Source of the DNA: Ichthyophis bannanicus
Lineage: Eukaryota; Chordata; Amphibia; Gymnophiona; Ichthyophiidae
DNA: 64,000 bases
NCBI GenBank assembly: GCA_033557465.1
Contig: CM066037.1
Location: 202,491,156 to 202,555,155, forward strand
Reading direction: 5' to 3'
Part shown: piece by piece, positions 53,157 to 63,048 of the stretch
Numbering within the stretch: position 1 is the first letter of the stretch
Layout of the letters: each line of letters starts with the position of its first letter
Program-made: the position numbers and the translations under genes
Notes under the pieces: generated by a model
Database searches by the model: none
Told to the model about the DNA's origin: nothing
Seen by the model: the letters and a program-made list of their open reading frames with translations, nothing else

Positions 53157-53455
53157 AAATGCACAGGAGAGTCTCTTTCAATTTAAGCCAAACTCTGCTA
53201 CGAGGGGACATAGGTTGAGAATGAAAGGGGATAGACTCAGAAGTAATATGCGTAAATATTGTTTTTATGGAAAGAGTGGTAGATGCGTGGAATAGTCTCC
53301 CATTGGAGGTAGTGGACACGAGGACAGTATCTGAATTCAAAAAAGCATGATACAAACACAGAAGATCTCTAAAGGTAAAAAGGAGACTATTGTAGTTGAT
53401 ATGGAAGGGCAGACTAGATAGGCCATGTGGTCTTTCTCTGTCATCATGTTTCTAT
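53157..53455 (+). pseudogene. host CR1-like LINE, C-terminal end and 3' UTR
   Basis: Degraded codons for LFQFKPNSATRGHRLRMKGD and RVVDAWNSLPLEVVDTRT, then 3' UTR TAGGCCATGTGGTCTTTCTC ending TTTCTATGTTA. The TTTCTATGTTA end is typical of CR1-group tails. Confidence 0.82.
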
Positions 53456-54110
53456 GTTAGGATCTGATTCTGTAATGCGGGAGCAAGGCATTCCCGCGGC
53501 ATACAGAATCGAGCCCGAGGACAGCCCAGCATGCCCCAGCATGGCCTGCAGGATGTCCACCCCGCATGCCTGCATTGCCCTCGCACATAAACTGCTGCCC
53601 GACCCCGGCGGGGTCTGCCAGAGCCTGGATCAAGTGGCAGGGACACGTATCTGGTAGCCTGCTGCTCCGGTGGTGGGCCATCATGCTCCATGGGCGGCTG
53701 CCGGGGCAGTACCAGGCAGTACCGGGGAGGGGGGGCTGCCCTTATTCAACCTCCGAAGTGAAATAACCAGGTCATTCCCCCCAGTGACCACTGGATGTAC
53801 AGAGCTGTCAATGGAATCAGCCCTGTACGTCTGGGGGTTGGGGTTGGGGTTGGGGTTGGGCCCGCCCCCGCCCCCACCCCCACCCATCCCACACTGCATG
53901 CACAGTGGCTGTGTGTGTGCAGCGGGGTAGTCAAGTGGAATACCGCCAGGGCGGATAGCAGGGCAGCACGTCCCTGCGGGACATACTGCCTTGCTATTTC
54001 CCTTCTAGAATCGCTCCCTAAATGTGGCTGAAAATAGGGCATAAATTTAGGAGGTTAACTTAGGTGCCTAAATTTAGGAGCTCAGCTTTTTTTGAATAAT
54101 CAGACCCTAA
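53456..54110. other. GC-rich repeat of unknown family with G-quadruplex tract
   Basis: GATTCTGTAATGCGGGAGCA near 53466 is followed by an inverted version (CCCGCGGCATACAGAATC). The right end near 53985-54020 has a weaker inverted match (GCAAGG/CCTTGC, AGAATC). 53834-53860 is four TTGGGG units followed by a C-rich tract. 53990-54110 shares CCTAAATTTAGG wording with 35246-35435. It could be a small non-autonomous DNA element, but no clear target duplication is seen. Confidence 0.4.
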
Positions 54111-54699
54111 ATATGCATACCCTACATGGATTGCATCCCCCTGGCTAGGCTTCTGTGCCATAAGGTGTACTGAGCTTCTTTCATACCCCATTTTTGGTTT
54201 ATACTTCACCAGAGCTCCCTCTAGTTTCTGGAGAACCAAAAATACCAATGGCGTGCAATATTAGAAACCACAATGTACAACAGGCATGCATATTTGTACC
54301 TGCATATTGTGGGCAATGATCATGTATAAAACAGCATGCATACTTTTGAAAATCCCATATACACATGCTGTTTTCCTTCCATGACCTAAGCACATACCAA
54401 GGAACATCTCTTTTTAACCCAGTTGAAGGTATACATGTTATGGAAGTCTATGTATGCTCTTAGCTAACCAGAAGGCAATTTGCAGCCAGGCTGATTTATC
54501 TGGATAAAACTGCTATTTAAATGAGCAAATGGCTTTGAAAATTGTTTGCATGCTAGTAAAGAAGAAAAATATAAGAATGACATGGCTTACAGAAGAATGA
54601 GTACCAAGTAGTTATTCTATATGGCTATTCTATTCTATACTCTATACAGAGAAATAAAATCATCAAATACCAAGAGACACAGTCAGGAGATCAAGAAAA
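54111..54699. other. unassigned intron DNA
   Basis: AT-rich, no supported frame or repeat edge. Left flank of DIRS-D. Confidence 0.5.
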
Positions 54700-54884
54700 G
54701 AGTAGTTGCTCACCTGTAACAGGTGTTCTCCAGGAGCAGCAGGAATCAGTCCTCACATATGGGTGTCATCGGCGCCGATGAAGCCCCAGCGGAGCATTTC
54801 CCCAGCTTTCCATGAAAGCCTTTGGGAATGCTGGCACGCATGCGTGGTTCCCTTCCCGCCTAAAGGTGCCATCTTACCTCAGTC
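54700..54884 (-). repeat. DIRS-D right inverted terminal repeat
   Basis: Begins GAGTAGTTGCTCACCTGTAA and matches the reverse complement of 60290-60451 from CAGGAATCAGTCCTCACATA to CTTACCTCAGTC. The outer 25 bp are unpaired, as in DIRS-A. Confidence 0.9.
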
Positions 54885-54965
54885 AAATGACATAGCTAAG
54901 AACAGCACACAAAAATGTAAAAACAAACTATGTACAACTGCAACTCCAAGAGGAGGAGGGAGGGT

Positions 54966-55068
54966 TGTGAGGACTGATTCCTGCTGCTCCTGGAGAACAC
55001 CTGTTACAGGTGAGTAACTACTCTTTCTCCAGGACCAAGCAGGACGTCAGTCCTCACATATGGGTGAC
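54966..55068 (-). repeat. DIRS-D internal complementary region
   Basis: GTGAGGACTGATTCCTGCTG through CAGGTGAGTAACTACTC, then TTTCTCCAGGACCAAGCAGG to CTCACATATGGGTGAC. The two halves copy the outer edges of the right and left termini. The junction is CTACTC|TTTCTCC. Confidence 0.92.
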
Positions 55069-55200
55069 TCCCTAGCTCTGGGCTACCAAGGAACCCAGGC
55101 TGAACAAGAGAACTCCCTCTAGTCCCAGCAGCAAAGAAAGGCTTTTCAAGGACACAACCTCCACCGGTAGCCCAACAGAGGGCAGGAGGGCAGGAATTGC

Positions 55201-56985
55201 CTAAACCTCAAAGAGATTCCGGAGTACTGCTTGGCCAAAAGCACTGTCCCTACAGGACTCTCTCTCCAGACAGTAATGGGCCACAAAAATCTGTCTTGAA
55301 GACCAAGTTTCAGCCCTGCAGATGTCTACCAAGGGCACAGAGCGGAGATGAGCCACTGAGGCAGCCATTGCCCTGACAAGATGGGCCGTGACCCTACCCT
55401 GTAAAGGAAGGTCAGCCGCCTTGTAAGCCCAGGAGATACAGTCAGCCACCCAGATGGACAAGGTACGCTTGGACACAGCCAACCCCAACTTATTGGGGTC
55501 AAAGGAGACAAAGAGCTGAGTAGCCCTTCTATGCCCCTGCGTACGGTCAAGGTAGAAGGATAAGGCACTCCTACAGTCCAGGGTATGCAGGACTGCTTCA
55601 GCCTGGCTAGCATGAGGCCTAGGGAAGAATGTCGGAAGAACCATCTCCTGATTGAGGTGGAAAGAGGAGACAACCTTAGGAAGGAACTTGGGATGAGTCC
55701 TGAGGACTACCCTGTTCCTATAAATCCTGGTATAAGGTCTATCACAGACCAGGGCCTGAAGCTCACTCACTCGCCTAGCCGAGGTGAGGGCTATCAGGAA
55801 GAGAGTCTTCCAGGAGAGGAAGAGTAGAGGGCAAGTAGCCATCGGCTCAAAGGGTGGGCGAGTCAGTTGCTGCAAGACCACATTCAGCTCCCACTCAGGA
55901 GCAGGAGGACGGATGGGGGGCTTGAGCAAAAGCAAGCCCCTGAGAAAGCGGGACACCAAAGGGTGACCGGACAGAGAATGTCCCTCCACCAGTGAGTGGT
56001 GAGTTGCTAGAGCTGAGAGGTGGACCCGAACAGAATTGGACTTAAGTCCCTGATTGGACAAGTGCAGTAAGTACTGAAGCACTACTGGCACATTACAGGA
56101 GAAAGGATCCTCTGTACGTAGCTGACACCACACAGAAAACCTCTTCCTTTTGAGGGCATAGGTTTTCCTAGTGGACTGTTTCCTAGAGGCTAGGACAACC
56201 TCTTCAACTTCCTGAGGTAGGCCCCAGGGAGCCAAAACTACCCTTGCAGCCTCCAGGCCATCAAATTGAGAGCTTTGAGATTGGGGTGCAAAAGGGAACC
56301 CTGCTCCTGTGAGAAAAGGCCGGGTTGTAACCCCAGAGGTAGTGGGGAATCCACTGCCAGCTGCAGCAGAAGTGGAAACCAAGGCTGCCTCGGCCATCTG
56401 GGAGCTACCAGCAGGACCGAGGCCTTGTCCTGAAGAGTCTTGAAAAGAGTTTGGGCCACCAAGGGCGTGGGAGGAAACGCATACAGGAGGCCCTGAGACC
56501 AGGACATCAGAAAAGCATCTGGTGCTATCCTCAAAGGATGTGGTTGCCTGGAGCAGAACTTGGGCAGTTGCTTGTTCAGAGGACTGGCAAAGAGATCTAT
56601 CCAAGGGAGACCCCACTTCAGGAAGATCTTCTGAACGACCAAGGGATGCAGCTGCCACTCGTGGGGCTGCAGAATTCTGCTCAACCGGTCGGCCAGGCAG
56701 TTCTCCTGGCCTGGAAGGTACACCGCCCTGAGAAGCATGTTGTGCTTCAGGGAAAAGGAACAAAGGTCCTGAATCTCTCGACAAAGGAGCTTGGACCCAG
56801 TTCCGCCCTGTTTGTTCACATAAAACATGGCTACCTGGTTGTCTGTTTGAATCAAGACTGAGCGGTGAGCCAGGGCCGGAGAAAAAGCCTTGAGAGCTAA
56901 GCGGATAGCTCGAAGTTCCAGGAGATTGATTTGCTGGGCTGCCTCCCAAGGAGACCAGAGGCCCTGAGTGCACTTGTCTAGACAA
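55201..56985 (-). CDS. DIRS-D tyrosine recombinase, intact
   Basis: The open frame has 594 codons, but only residues from about 240 onward are recombinase. Earlier codons overlap RNase H in another frame and are probably not translated, so the true start is likely near 56260. Residues 266-350 form the SAM-like core-binding domain (ASRKQSTRKTYALKRKRFSV). The catalytic residues are R404 or R405 in LTSARRVSELQAL, H535 and R538 in TAHLVRAM, and H570/Y571 in IFVAHYCLERE. These are the R-HxxR-Y set that recombines the DIRS circle into the genome. The protein ends 130 bp before the ICR. No internal damage is visible. Confidence 0.9.
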   Translation of the reverse strand: MSRQVHSGPLVSLGGSPANQSPGTSSYPLSSQGFFSGPGSPLSLDSNRQPGSHVLCEQTGRNWVQAPLSRDSGPLFLFPEAQHASQGGVPSRPGELPGRPVEQNSAAPRVAAASLGRSEDLPEVGSPLDRSLCQSSEQATAQVLLQATTSFEDSTRCFSDVLVSGPPVCVSSHALGGPNSFQDSSGQGLGPAGSSQMAEAALVSTSAAAGSGFPTTSGVTTRPFLTGAGFPFAPQSQSSQFDGLEAARVVLAPWGLPQEVEEVVLASRKQSTRKTYALKRKRFSVWCQLRTEDPFSCNVPVVLQYLLHLSNQGLKSNSVRVHLSALATHHSLVEGHSLSGHPLVSRFLRGLLLLKPPIRPPAPEWELNVVLQQLTRPPFEPMATCPLLFLSWKTLFLIALTSARRVSELQALVCDRPYTRIYRNRVVLRTHPKFLPKVVSSFHLNQEMVLPTFFPRPHASQAEAVLHTLDCRSALSFYLDRTQGHRRATQLFVSFDPNKLGLAVSKRTLSIWVADCISWAYKAADLPLQGRVTAHLVRAMAASVAHLRSVPLVDICRAETWSSRQIFVAHYCLERESCRDSAFGQAVLRNLFEV

Positions 56986-58198
56986 TGAGCACCCCAGCCC
57001 CTCAGAGAGGCGTCAGTGGTGAGGACCACCGAGTATTCTGGCATTTGGAAGGGCATCCCCTGCAGTAGATTGGGTGGATGTAGCCACCAGCTGAGGGAGG
57101 TCAAAAGGGGTCTCGACACCTTTATCCTGTCTCTTAGGCGGCCTGTGGCTTGAGACCACTGAGTCCGAAGGCACCACTGTGCAGGCCTCATATGGAGCCT
57201 TGCATTGGGAGTCACATGCACTGTCGAAGCCATGTGGCCCAGAAGTCTGAGGCAGAGTCTGGCGGAGACCAGGGATCTGTTGAGGAACTGTTTGGCCACG
57301 TCCATCAGTCGTTGAGCCCTGTCTTCTGGCAAGAATGCCTTTGCCAGTTGAGAATCCAATCTTGCCCCTATGAACTCCAAGTTCTGGGAGGGGAGCAAAG
57401 TGGACTTTGCGAAGTTTATGACAAAGCCCACGTTTTGAAGCAGAGCAATGGTTCTGAGGGTGGCTTGTCTGGCCTCCAGGGACGTCTGACCCCTGATGAG
57501 CCAGTCGTCCAGATAGGAAAAGAGAAAGATGCCTTGATTTCTCAGGTAGGCCGCAACCACTGCCAGGCACTTGGTAAAGACCCGGGGAGTGGAGGTCAGG
57601 CCAAAGGACAGTACCCTGTACTGATAATGGTTTCCTCCCACAATGAACCTGAGGTACTTTCTGTGGTCTGGATGTATGAGGATGTGCGTGTACGCATCCT
57701 TCAGATCTAAGGAGCATAGCCAATCTCCCTGCTGGAGGTAGGGCAGAAGTGTTCCAAGAGTAAGCATCTTGAACTTTTCTTTCTCTAGGAACTTGTTGAG
57801 GTTCCTGAGGTCCAGAATGGGTCGAAGGCCACCGGTCTTTTTGGGTACCAGGAAATACCTGGAGTAGAATCCGTGACCTTGCAAGTGGGAGGCACAGGCT
57901 CCACTGCCCTGTCCACCAACAGACCTTGGAGCTCTCGAAGGAGAAGGTCTGTGTGCAAGGGAGGCCTCAAGGGCTCCCCTGGGAAGTAAGGTGGAGGCAG
58001 TTGATGAAAATGCAGGGCATAGCCCTTTTGGACTATGTCCAGCACCCAACTGTCAGTGGTAATGAGAGGCCACTGGTGGGCAAAGAGTACAAGGCGACCG
58101 CCTGTGCAGGGCTGGGAAAGCAGGGACGGAGTGGCTACGCTCAAGGAGTCAAAACAGCCCACCCTGCTGCTTGGGGGTTCTCTGCCTACGGGGCCCAT
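56238..58198 (-). pseudogene. DIRS-D reverse transcriptase/RNase H, one frameshift
   Basis: Starts at 58198 (overlapping Gag): HQWPLITTDSWVLDIVQKGY and LRELQGLLVDRAVEPVP. Near 57895 the frame changes, and GHGFYSRYFLVPKKTGGLRP, LCSLDLKDAYTHILIHPDHR, FSYLDDWLIRG (intact YLDD) and LEFIGARLD follow. RNase H has VLTTDASLRGWGAHC, LLELRAIRLAL and QTDNQVAMFYVNKQGGTGS. The linker IDLFASPLNKQLPKFCSRQ precedes the recombinase. One indel separates this copy from an intact enzyme, judged against DIRS-A, which is open at that point. Confidence 0.92.
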
Positions 58199-60035
58199 TA
58201 CCCTGGCCCTTGGCTTGCTGACCCTGGGGGGCAGCTTGGGCAGCCTGATACTGAGGGTACTGTTTGTAGGCAGTGCCCTTCCTCGGGTAAAAGGACTTTT
58301 TACCCAAGCCCTTCTTCTTATGTGAAGGGGTAGAGGTCTTCCTCGACAGCCTTGTCCGGGTAAGGTGCTCGGTCTCGAGCTGAGCGGACTTCTCGGTCAC
58401 GGGTTTGCCAAAAAGGTTCTCAACTCGGCAGGGGACATCGACTAACTTGTCCTGAACCCATGGCTCGAGGTCCGATGACTGCAGCCACACCTGGTGTCGA
58501 GCCGCGATGCCAGCAGCCGCAACTCGGGCCGAAGCCTCGAAGCCATCGTAGGCGGCACGGGAAATGAACTTGGAGCATTCCCGAATCCCCGAGGACAAGG
58601 TCTGAAATCTCTGCAAGGGTTCCCCAGAGAGACCAGCAGAGAATCCGGCCAACTCCTTGGCCAGGTCTCGCAAGTACATGGCCATCTACAGCTGGTAAGA
58701 CTGGACATGGCAAGCAAGCGTAGACCCCTGGAAGCACTTCCTACCGAAGCCATCGAGGTTGCGGACCTCCCTGCCGGGGGGCACCGCAGAGTGTATCTTC
58801 TGGCTCTTCAGACGATGCATGGCCGATTCCACAACCATGGAATGGTGTGGTAGCTGTGCTTTCTGGAAACCAGGGCTTTTGCGGAGTCGATAAATGGAAT
58901 CGACTTGCTTGCTTAGAACCGGCGCCGAGGCCAGGGCCTCCCACATACGGAAGAGGAGCCGTTCCAGCATCGGAGGAACAGGGACAGTAAAGGCCTCCTT
59001 CGGAGGAGAGTCGTACTGTAGAGCATCGAGCTCCTCGGCTCGAGGCTCTTCCTCGGGATCGGCAGGGATAGCCAAGGCAGCGACCATATCCCGGACGAAC
59101 TCCAAGAACCTAGTGTCCTCCGGAGGGGATCTACTCCGGGGATCAGACTGCGGTGAGTCCGACGGGACGCACCGAGTCTTCAAGGTATCGGGAGACTCCT
59201 CGTCCTCCGTCTCCCAGGCGGACTCGTCCGAGGAGGAGTCAGGGTCTGACCCCGCGGGGCCCCGAGGCACCCGCCCCGACACCCTCGGTCCCGAACGGGA
59301 GGTTGAAGGAGACCTCGACTGAGGACGACTTCGAGCCACGAGGGTCTCGAGTATCGGCTCGGTCTCCGGGGTTGACTTCGAAGTCGACGTCCCGGTGGTC
59401 GGGGCAGATGCACCAGACAGGCTGGCCATCAGTGCCCGCTGCTGCTCCATGAAGGCAGACAGTCTGCACTCCAAGGCTGTCATCCTGAGACTCAGCTCGG
59501 GAGACGCAGCAGCCACCGACTTGGGCCCCGGCAGCGCCGGGCCCGACGTCGGCTCTCTGGGAGGAGAGTCCACGAGGACTACGGGGCTTACGTGTCCAGC
59601 AGACTCCGGCTCCACGCGAGGAACTTTGGCAGGCTTCTCTTGGTCCATGGGCCTGGGACGGCGGTCGGGGGTCTTAGACCTGGCCCTCGAGGGACCAGGG
59701 ACCTCCTCCGATGCCGCCCCCGTGAGCCGCTTCTTCCTCTTACGTTCCCGGTCGGGGGACCCCCTGTCCGAGGAGCTTCGACGGTGCTTGGGATCGGAAT
59801 CCCGAGATGTCAAGGCCTCAGACGAGGTCTGGGCCCAGCCGGAGGCAGAGTCCGAGAAAAACCTTTCCCTTTGATGCTGTCGACTCTTTAGTGCCTTGGA
59901 AGACATCTTCCCACATGGCCCACACGACTTTGGGTCGTGGTCAGGGCCAAGGCACCGAAGGCAGCAGTCGTGTGTGTCAGTGAGAGACATAATTTTCTTA
60001 CACCGATCACACTTTTTGAAACCACTGGAAGCCAT
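58149..60035 (-). pseudogene. DIRS-D Gag-like ORF1, one nonsense codon
   Basis: Start at 60035: MASSGFKKCDRCKKIMSLTD, then THDCCLRCLGPDHDPKSCGPC forms the zinc-binding cluster. A long Ser/Arg/Pro/Glu-rich region (about residues 60-320) and a conserved segment (PMLERLLFRMWEALASAPVL, HVQSYQL) follow. A TAG at 58686-58688 interrupts it where DIRS-A has Tyr (SLYMGMFL). The frame then continues MAMYLRDLAKELAGFSAGLS, GIAARHQVWLQSSDLEPWVQ and a basic, Gln-rich C-terminus. Length with the stop read through is 628 residues. The role is inferred to be capsid-like nucleic acid binding. Confidence 0.88.
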
Positions 60036-60289
60036 CGGGGAAAAAATAGCCCCAGAGAGGTCAAAAGACCGGCCTTCCAGTGAAAAAGGAAAAAAGGGCG
60101 CGAACACCAGCCACAAAGGGTAAAAACCGAAAAATGAAGAAAACGGGCTCGATACCGGTGTACCGAACCCGGCGGGGAGGGGAACCGGCATCGAACCGGA
60201 GAAAAAAATAGTGAAAATCGCTGAAGAAAAAAATCACTTTTATCCGGGAGAACAGGACACACGTCCGATGGGCTTCTCGGAAAAAAAGA

Positions 60290-60451
60290 GACTGAGGTAA
60301 GATGGCACCTTTAGGCGGGAAGGGAACCGTGCATGCGTGCCAGCATTCCCAAAGGCTTTCATGGAAAGCTGGGGAAATGCTCCGCTGGGGCTTCATCGGC
60401 GCCGATGACACCCATATGTGAGGACTGACTTCCTGCTTGGTCCTGGAGAAA
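60290..60451 (-). repeat. DIRS-D left (5') inverted terminal repeat
   Basis: Partner of 54700-54884. Ends TTGGTCCTGGAGAAA. The 250 bp between it and the Gag start is the 5' leader. Confidence 0.9.
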
Positions 60452-61490
60452 TATAGAATCAGAAGATGACACTGGCCTAATAATAAAACATCCAAGTGCG
60501 CCTTTATATGTTCCCTGTATATATTAAGTATAAACAAATAAACTCAGAATATGGGAACCAAAACCTATACTAATGAAAAAATGCAGATTGGACCCAAACT
60601 CTACACTTCTCTAGAGGTGGCAAAATTTTCTTTCAAAATCACTCTTACTTATTATTCAACGCAATAAAGGACTCAACATGTGGACTTAACGGCAAATAAA
60701 CAGATATGCTTGCCATTTAATTACCATCATCACTGCCCCTGCAAATTGCATTTAGATATAAAGTGGAGATTCAAATAGGTACTCTGTATACACAATACAT
60801 AAATATGGACAAGCCATGATAGTAATAGGGTGGGGTAAATTTTGTACCCAGCTTTGACGCGGTAAACACTTCACACCAACCACTGGCATATACAATTCAC
60901 AGCTTCTATACAAAACCAGAGACAGGAATCAGAGTGGTCTGTTATCAGTTTGGGCAATCGCTTACTCCTTATACCATTGTTGCCAGTGTGACCATGGCCG
61001 GTTTTGACGTCTACCGCAGCTTCATCAGACCGGGTGATGATATAGCCGGTGAGGAATCATGAGATACCAAGATTAAATATCACAAAATTCTCATGGCTGA
61101 CGTGAACATATTCAAGCTACAGCACCCGATAACTACCAGGCTTTCCAAGCACAATTTAAATCCCCACACTGAGAAAAAGGGATCAATGAAACAATTTCCA
61201 GCCAATCACTCAAACTTAAAACTCCAATAGGTCATTGCTATCCTACTCCAACCAATCACACACAGTTTCACTGACAAATGCATTCGCTGACCATCCAAAC
61301 AAACATCACTATTACCCCCCATTGATAAAGTTACACACACACTACCAGCAGCATATGTATTACCAAATCACATGTTGGGATCCTGGTGACAAAACAGTCA
61401 AGAGAGTTAGCAAAAACTCATGGGACCTATCAATTATACACTAAGTATGAGTATGAATATAAGGACTTTCTCCTTCTCTCCTAGTACACA
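60452..61490. other. AT-rich stretch, possible Penelope-like remnant
   Basis: Nothing coding is supported. The only structured piece is the hammerhead-like motif at 60998-61033. Confidence 0.4.
60998..61033 (-). ncRNA. degenerate hammerhead-like motif
   Basis: Minus strand: CCGGT, CTGATGA, AGCTGCGGTAGACGTC, AAAACCGG. Stem I (CCGGT/ACCGG) and CUGAUGA are perfect. The GAAA core is changed to CAAAA and stem II is weak, so it is unlikely to be active. Confidence 0.38.
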
Positions 61491-62330
61491 CCAATCTCTA
61501 CCGAGCATCCAGACCTCTCTCAGCTGTCCGCCTGCTTCGATGCGGTCACAGTTTGGCTACACACACAGAAACTCAAAATAAATTTCAAGAAGACGGAGGT
61601 CCTCTTCATCAGCAGGAACCAGGCATTCACTCCGCCCTCTTCACTGAAGGTACGTGATGCAGAGCTCCTCAGCAAGCCCATGATACAATACCTTGGTGTC
61701 ACGCTGGACCAACATCTTAACATGAATGCCCAGATAGGCAATATGGTAAAGGCGATATACCACAAAATTCAGATGCTGCGCCACATGAGACAGCTGCTAG
61801 AGCCGGAAGACTTCCGAACAGTCTATCAAGCACTAGTAATGCCGCACTTTGACTATGATAATGTAATACTGCATGGCCTTCCAAAGAGCTCGTTGAATCC
61901 CCTGCAGCTCGCAATGAATGCAGCAGCCAGAATCCTGCATGGAGCTTTCAGGAAGGACCATATCACCTCAGTTCTCAAACATCTGCATTGGCTCCCGGTG
62001 CACTGCAGGATCTCCTTCAAGATCTTAACGATGACAAAAAAAGCCATCAACAAGTGCACGTCCACATCCCTCACAGAGCTCGTCCAGACCACCCCCCCAA
62101 CAGGTTGAGGAGATCAGCCGCCATCAACACTCTGCTACTACTCCTGAGAGCAATCACCAAATGCTTTCAGGCCACAAGAAACCGAGCCTTCGCACTCTAT
62201 GCACCTTCCTGCTGGAACGCCCTGCCACCGGACATCCGGCCATCAACAACCTCCCCCAATTTAGAAAGGCACTGAAGCACCATGTTTCTCCAGTGCTTTT
62301 CTGACTCAGATGACATCTCACAGCTACCCA
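61491..62330 (+). pseudogene. L2-like LINE RT C-terminal fragment
   Basis: WLHTQKLKINFKKTEVLFIS, MIQYLGVTLDQHLNMNAQIG, LRHMRQLLEPEDFRTVYQAL and LKHLHWLPVHCRISFKILTM match the C-terminal half of LINE-B ORF2 in order. Frame breaks near 62100 and the end (CWNALPPDIRPS) is frameshifted. Confidence 0.85.
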
Positions 62331-62681
62331 CACCCAGAACCCAAGCCAGCACCCCCAGAGCACCCACCTCACATACCTTCAGATCACCTTTTGAATAAGA
62401 TAACATCCTTTTTAATGATTGCCTAATAAATAAGCAACGAGTTGGGTCATTGATGTGAGGTTTGGGCGCATTTTCCATATGAATATATGTGTTTAATAAG
62501 ACGCCCTAGTCCGGTTCTGAGACCCAGTTGCATATTCATATAAAGCTAGGGATGTGTTGTAACATATAGGAATTTTTCGATGTATAACATCTTGAAGGTG
62601 AAAAGTAGAGCTTAACATATTGACTGAACTGTGAAGTTATATCTAGCTCTGAGAAGTGACATTATTACACACTCATTATAC
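62331..62681. other. unassigned stretch
   Basis: No frame, hairpin tail or repeat edge recognised. Left flank of truncated DIRS-E. Confidence 0.5.
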
Positions 62682-62815
62682 TGCATGCATGCGCGGTCCC
62701 CTTCCCGCCTAAAGGTGCCATCTTGCTCAGTCAAATGACATAGCTAAAAAAACAGCACACAAAAATGTAAAAATAAACTATGCACAACTGCAACTCCCAG
62801 GGGAGGAGGGAGGGT

Positions 62816-62924
62816 TGTGAGGACTGATTCCTGCTGCTCCTGGAGAACACCTGTTACAGGTGAGTAACTACTCTTTCTCCAGGATCAAGCAAGAAGTCAG
62901 TCCTCACTTATGGGACTCCCCAGC
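62816..62924 (-). repeat. DIRS-E internal complementary region
   Basis: Contains CTGTTACAGGTGAGTAACTA, CTCTTTCTCCAGGATCAAGC and CAGTCCTCACTTATGGG. It still encodes the complement of the outer edge that the element itself has lost. Confidence 0.88.
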
Positions 62925-63048
62925 TTCAAGCTACCGGGGACCCAGAGCTAAAACATGAGCTCCCTCTAGCCTCAGCATCAGAGAAAGGATTTCACTGAAA
63001 CATACCTCCACCGGTAGCCCAACCAGAGGGCTGGAGGGTAGGAGTTGC

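Larger units (their letters stand above)
35436..53455 (+). mobile_element. CR1-like LINE hosting a nest of four younger elements
   Basis: The host LINE survives in four plus-strand pieces: 35436-35713 (RT fingers), 38543-39152 (palm and C-terminal domain), 44140-44185 (GDMIETFKYL) and 53157-53455 (C-terminal end and 3' UTR with TTTCTATGTTA). Read in order they make one LINE with a deletion near 38837. The interruptions are the DNA transposon 35714-38542, DIRS-C 39153-44139, and L2-A 44186-53156 with LINE-B inside it. Confidence 0.82.
54700..60451 (-). mobile_element. DIRS-D: best-preserved full-length DIRS (5.75 kb)
   Basis: Minus-strand order: left terminal repeat (60451-60290), Gag (60035-58149), RT/RNase H (58198-56238), recombinase (about 56260-55201), ICR (55068-54966) and right terminal repeat (54884-54700). 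Successive frames overlap, the usual compact DIRS layout. Damage visible by eye is limited to one stop in Gag (58686-58688) and one frameshift in RT (about 57895). It is the reference copy for this window. Confidence 0.94.

Noticed and set aside
53834..53860. Interstitial telomere
   Set aside because: TTGGGG is not the vertebrate telomere unit (TTAGGG) and only about four units exist.
57150..57710. 186-codon plus-strand frame, and several others opposite the DIRS proteins
   Set aside because: They are antisense shadows of conserved RT/RNase H, with no family resemblance of their own.
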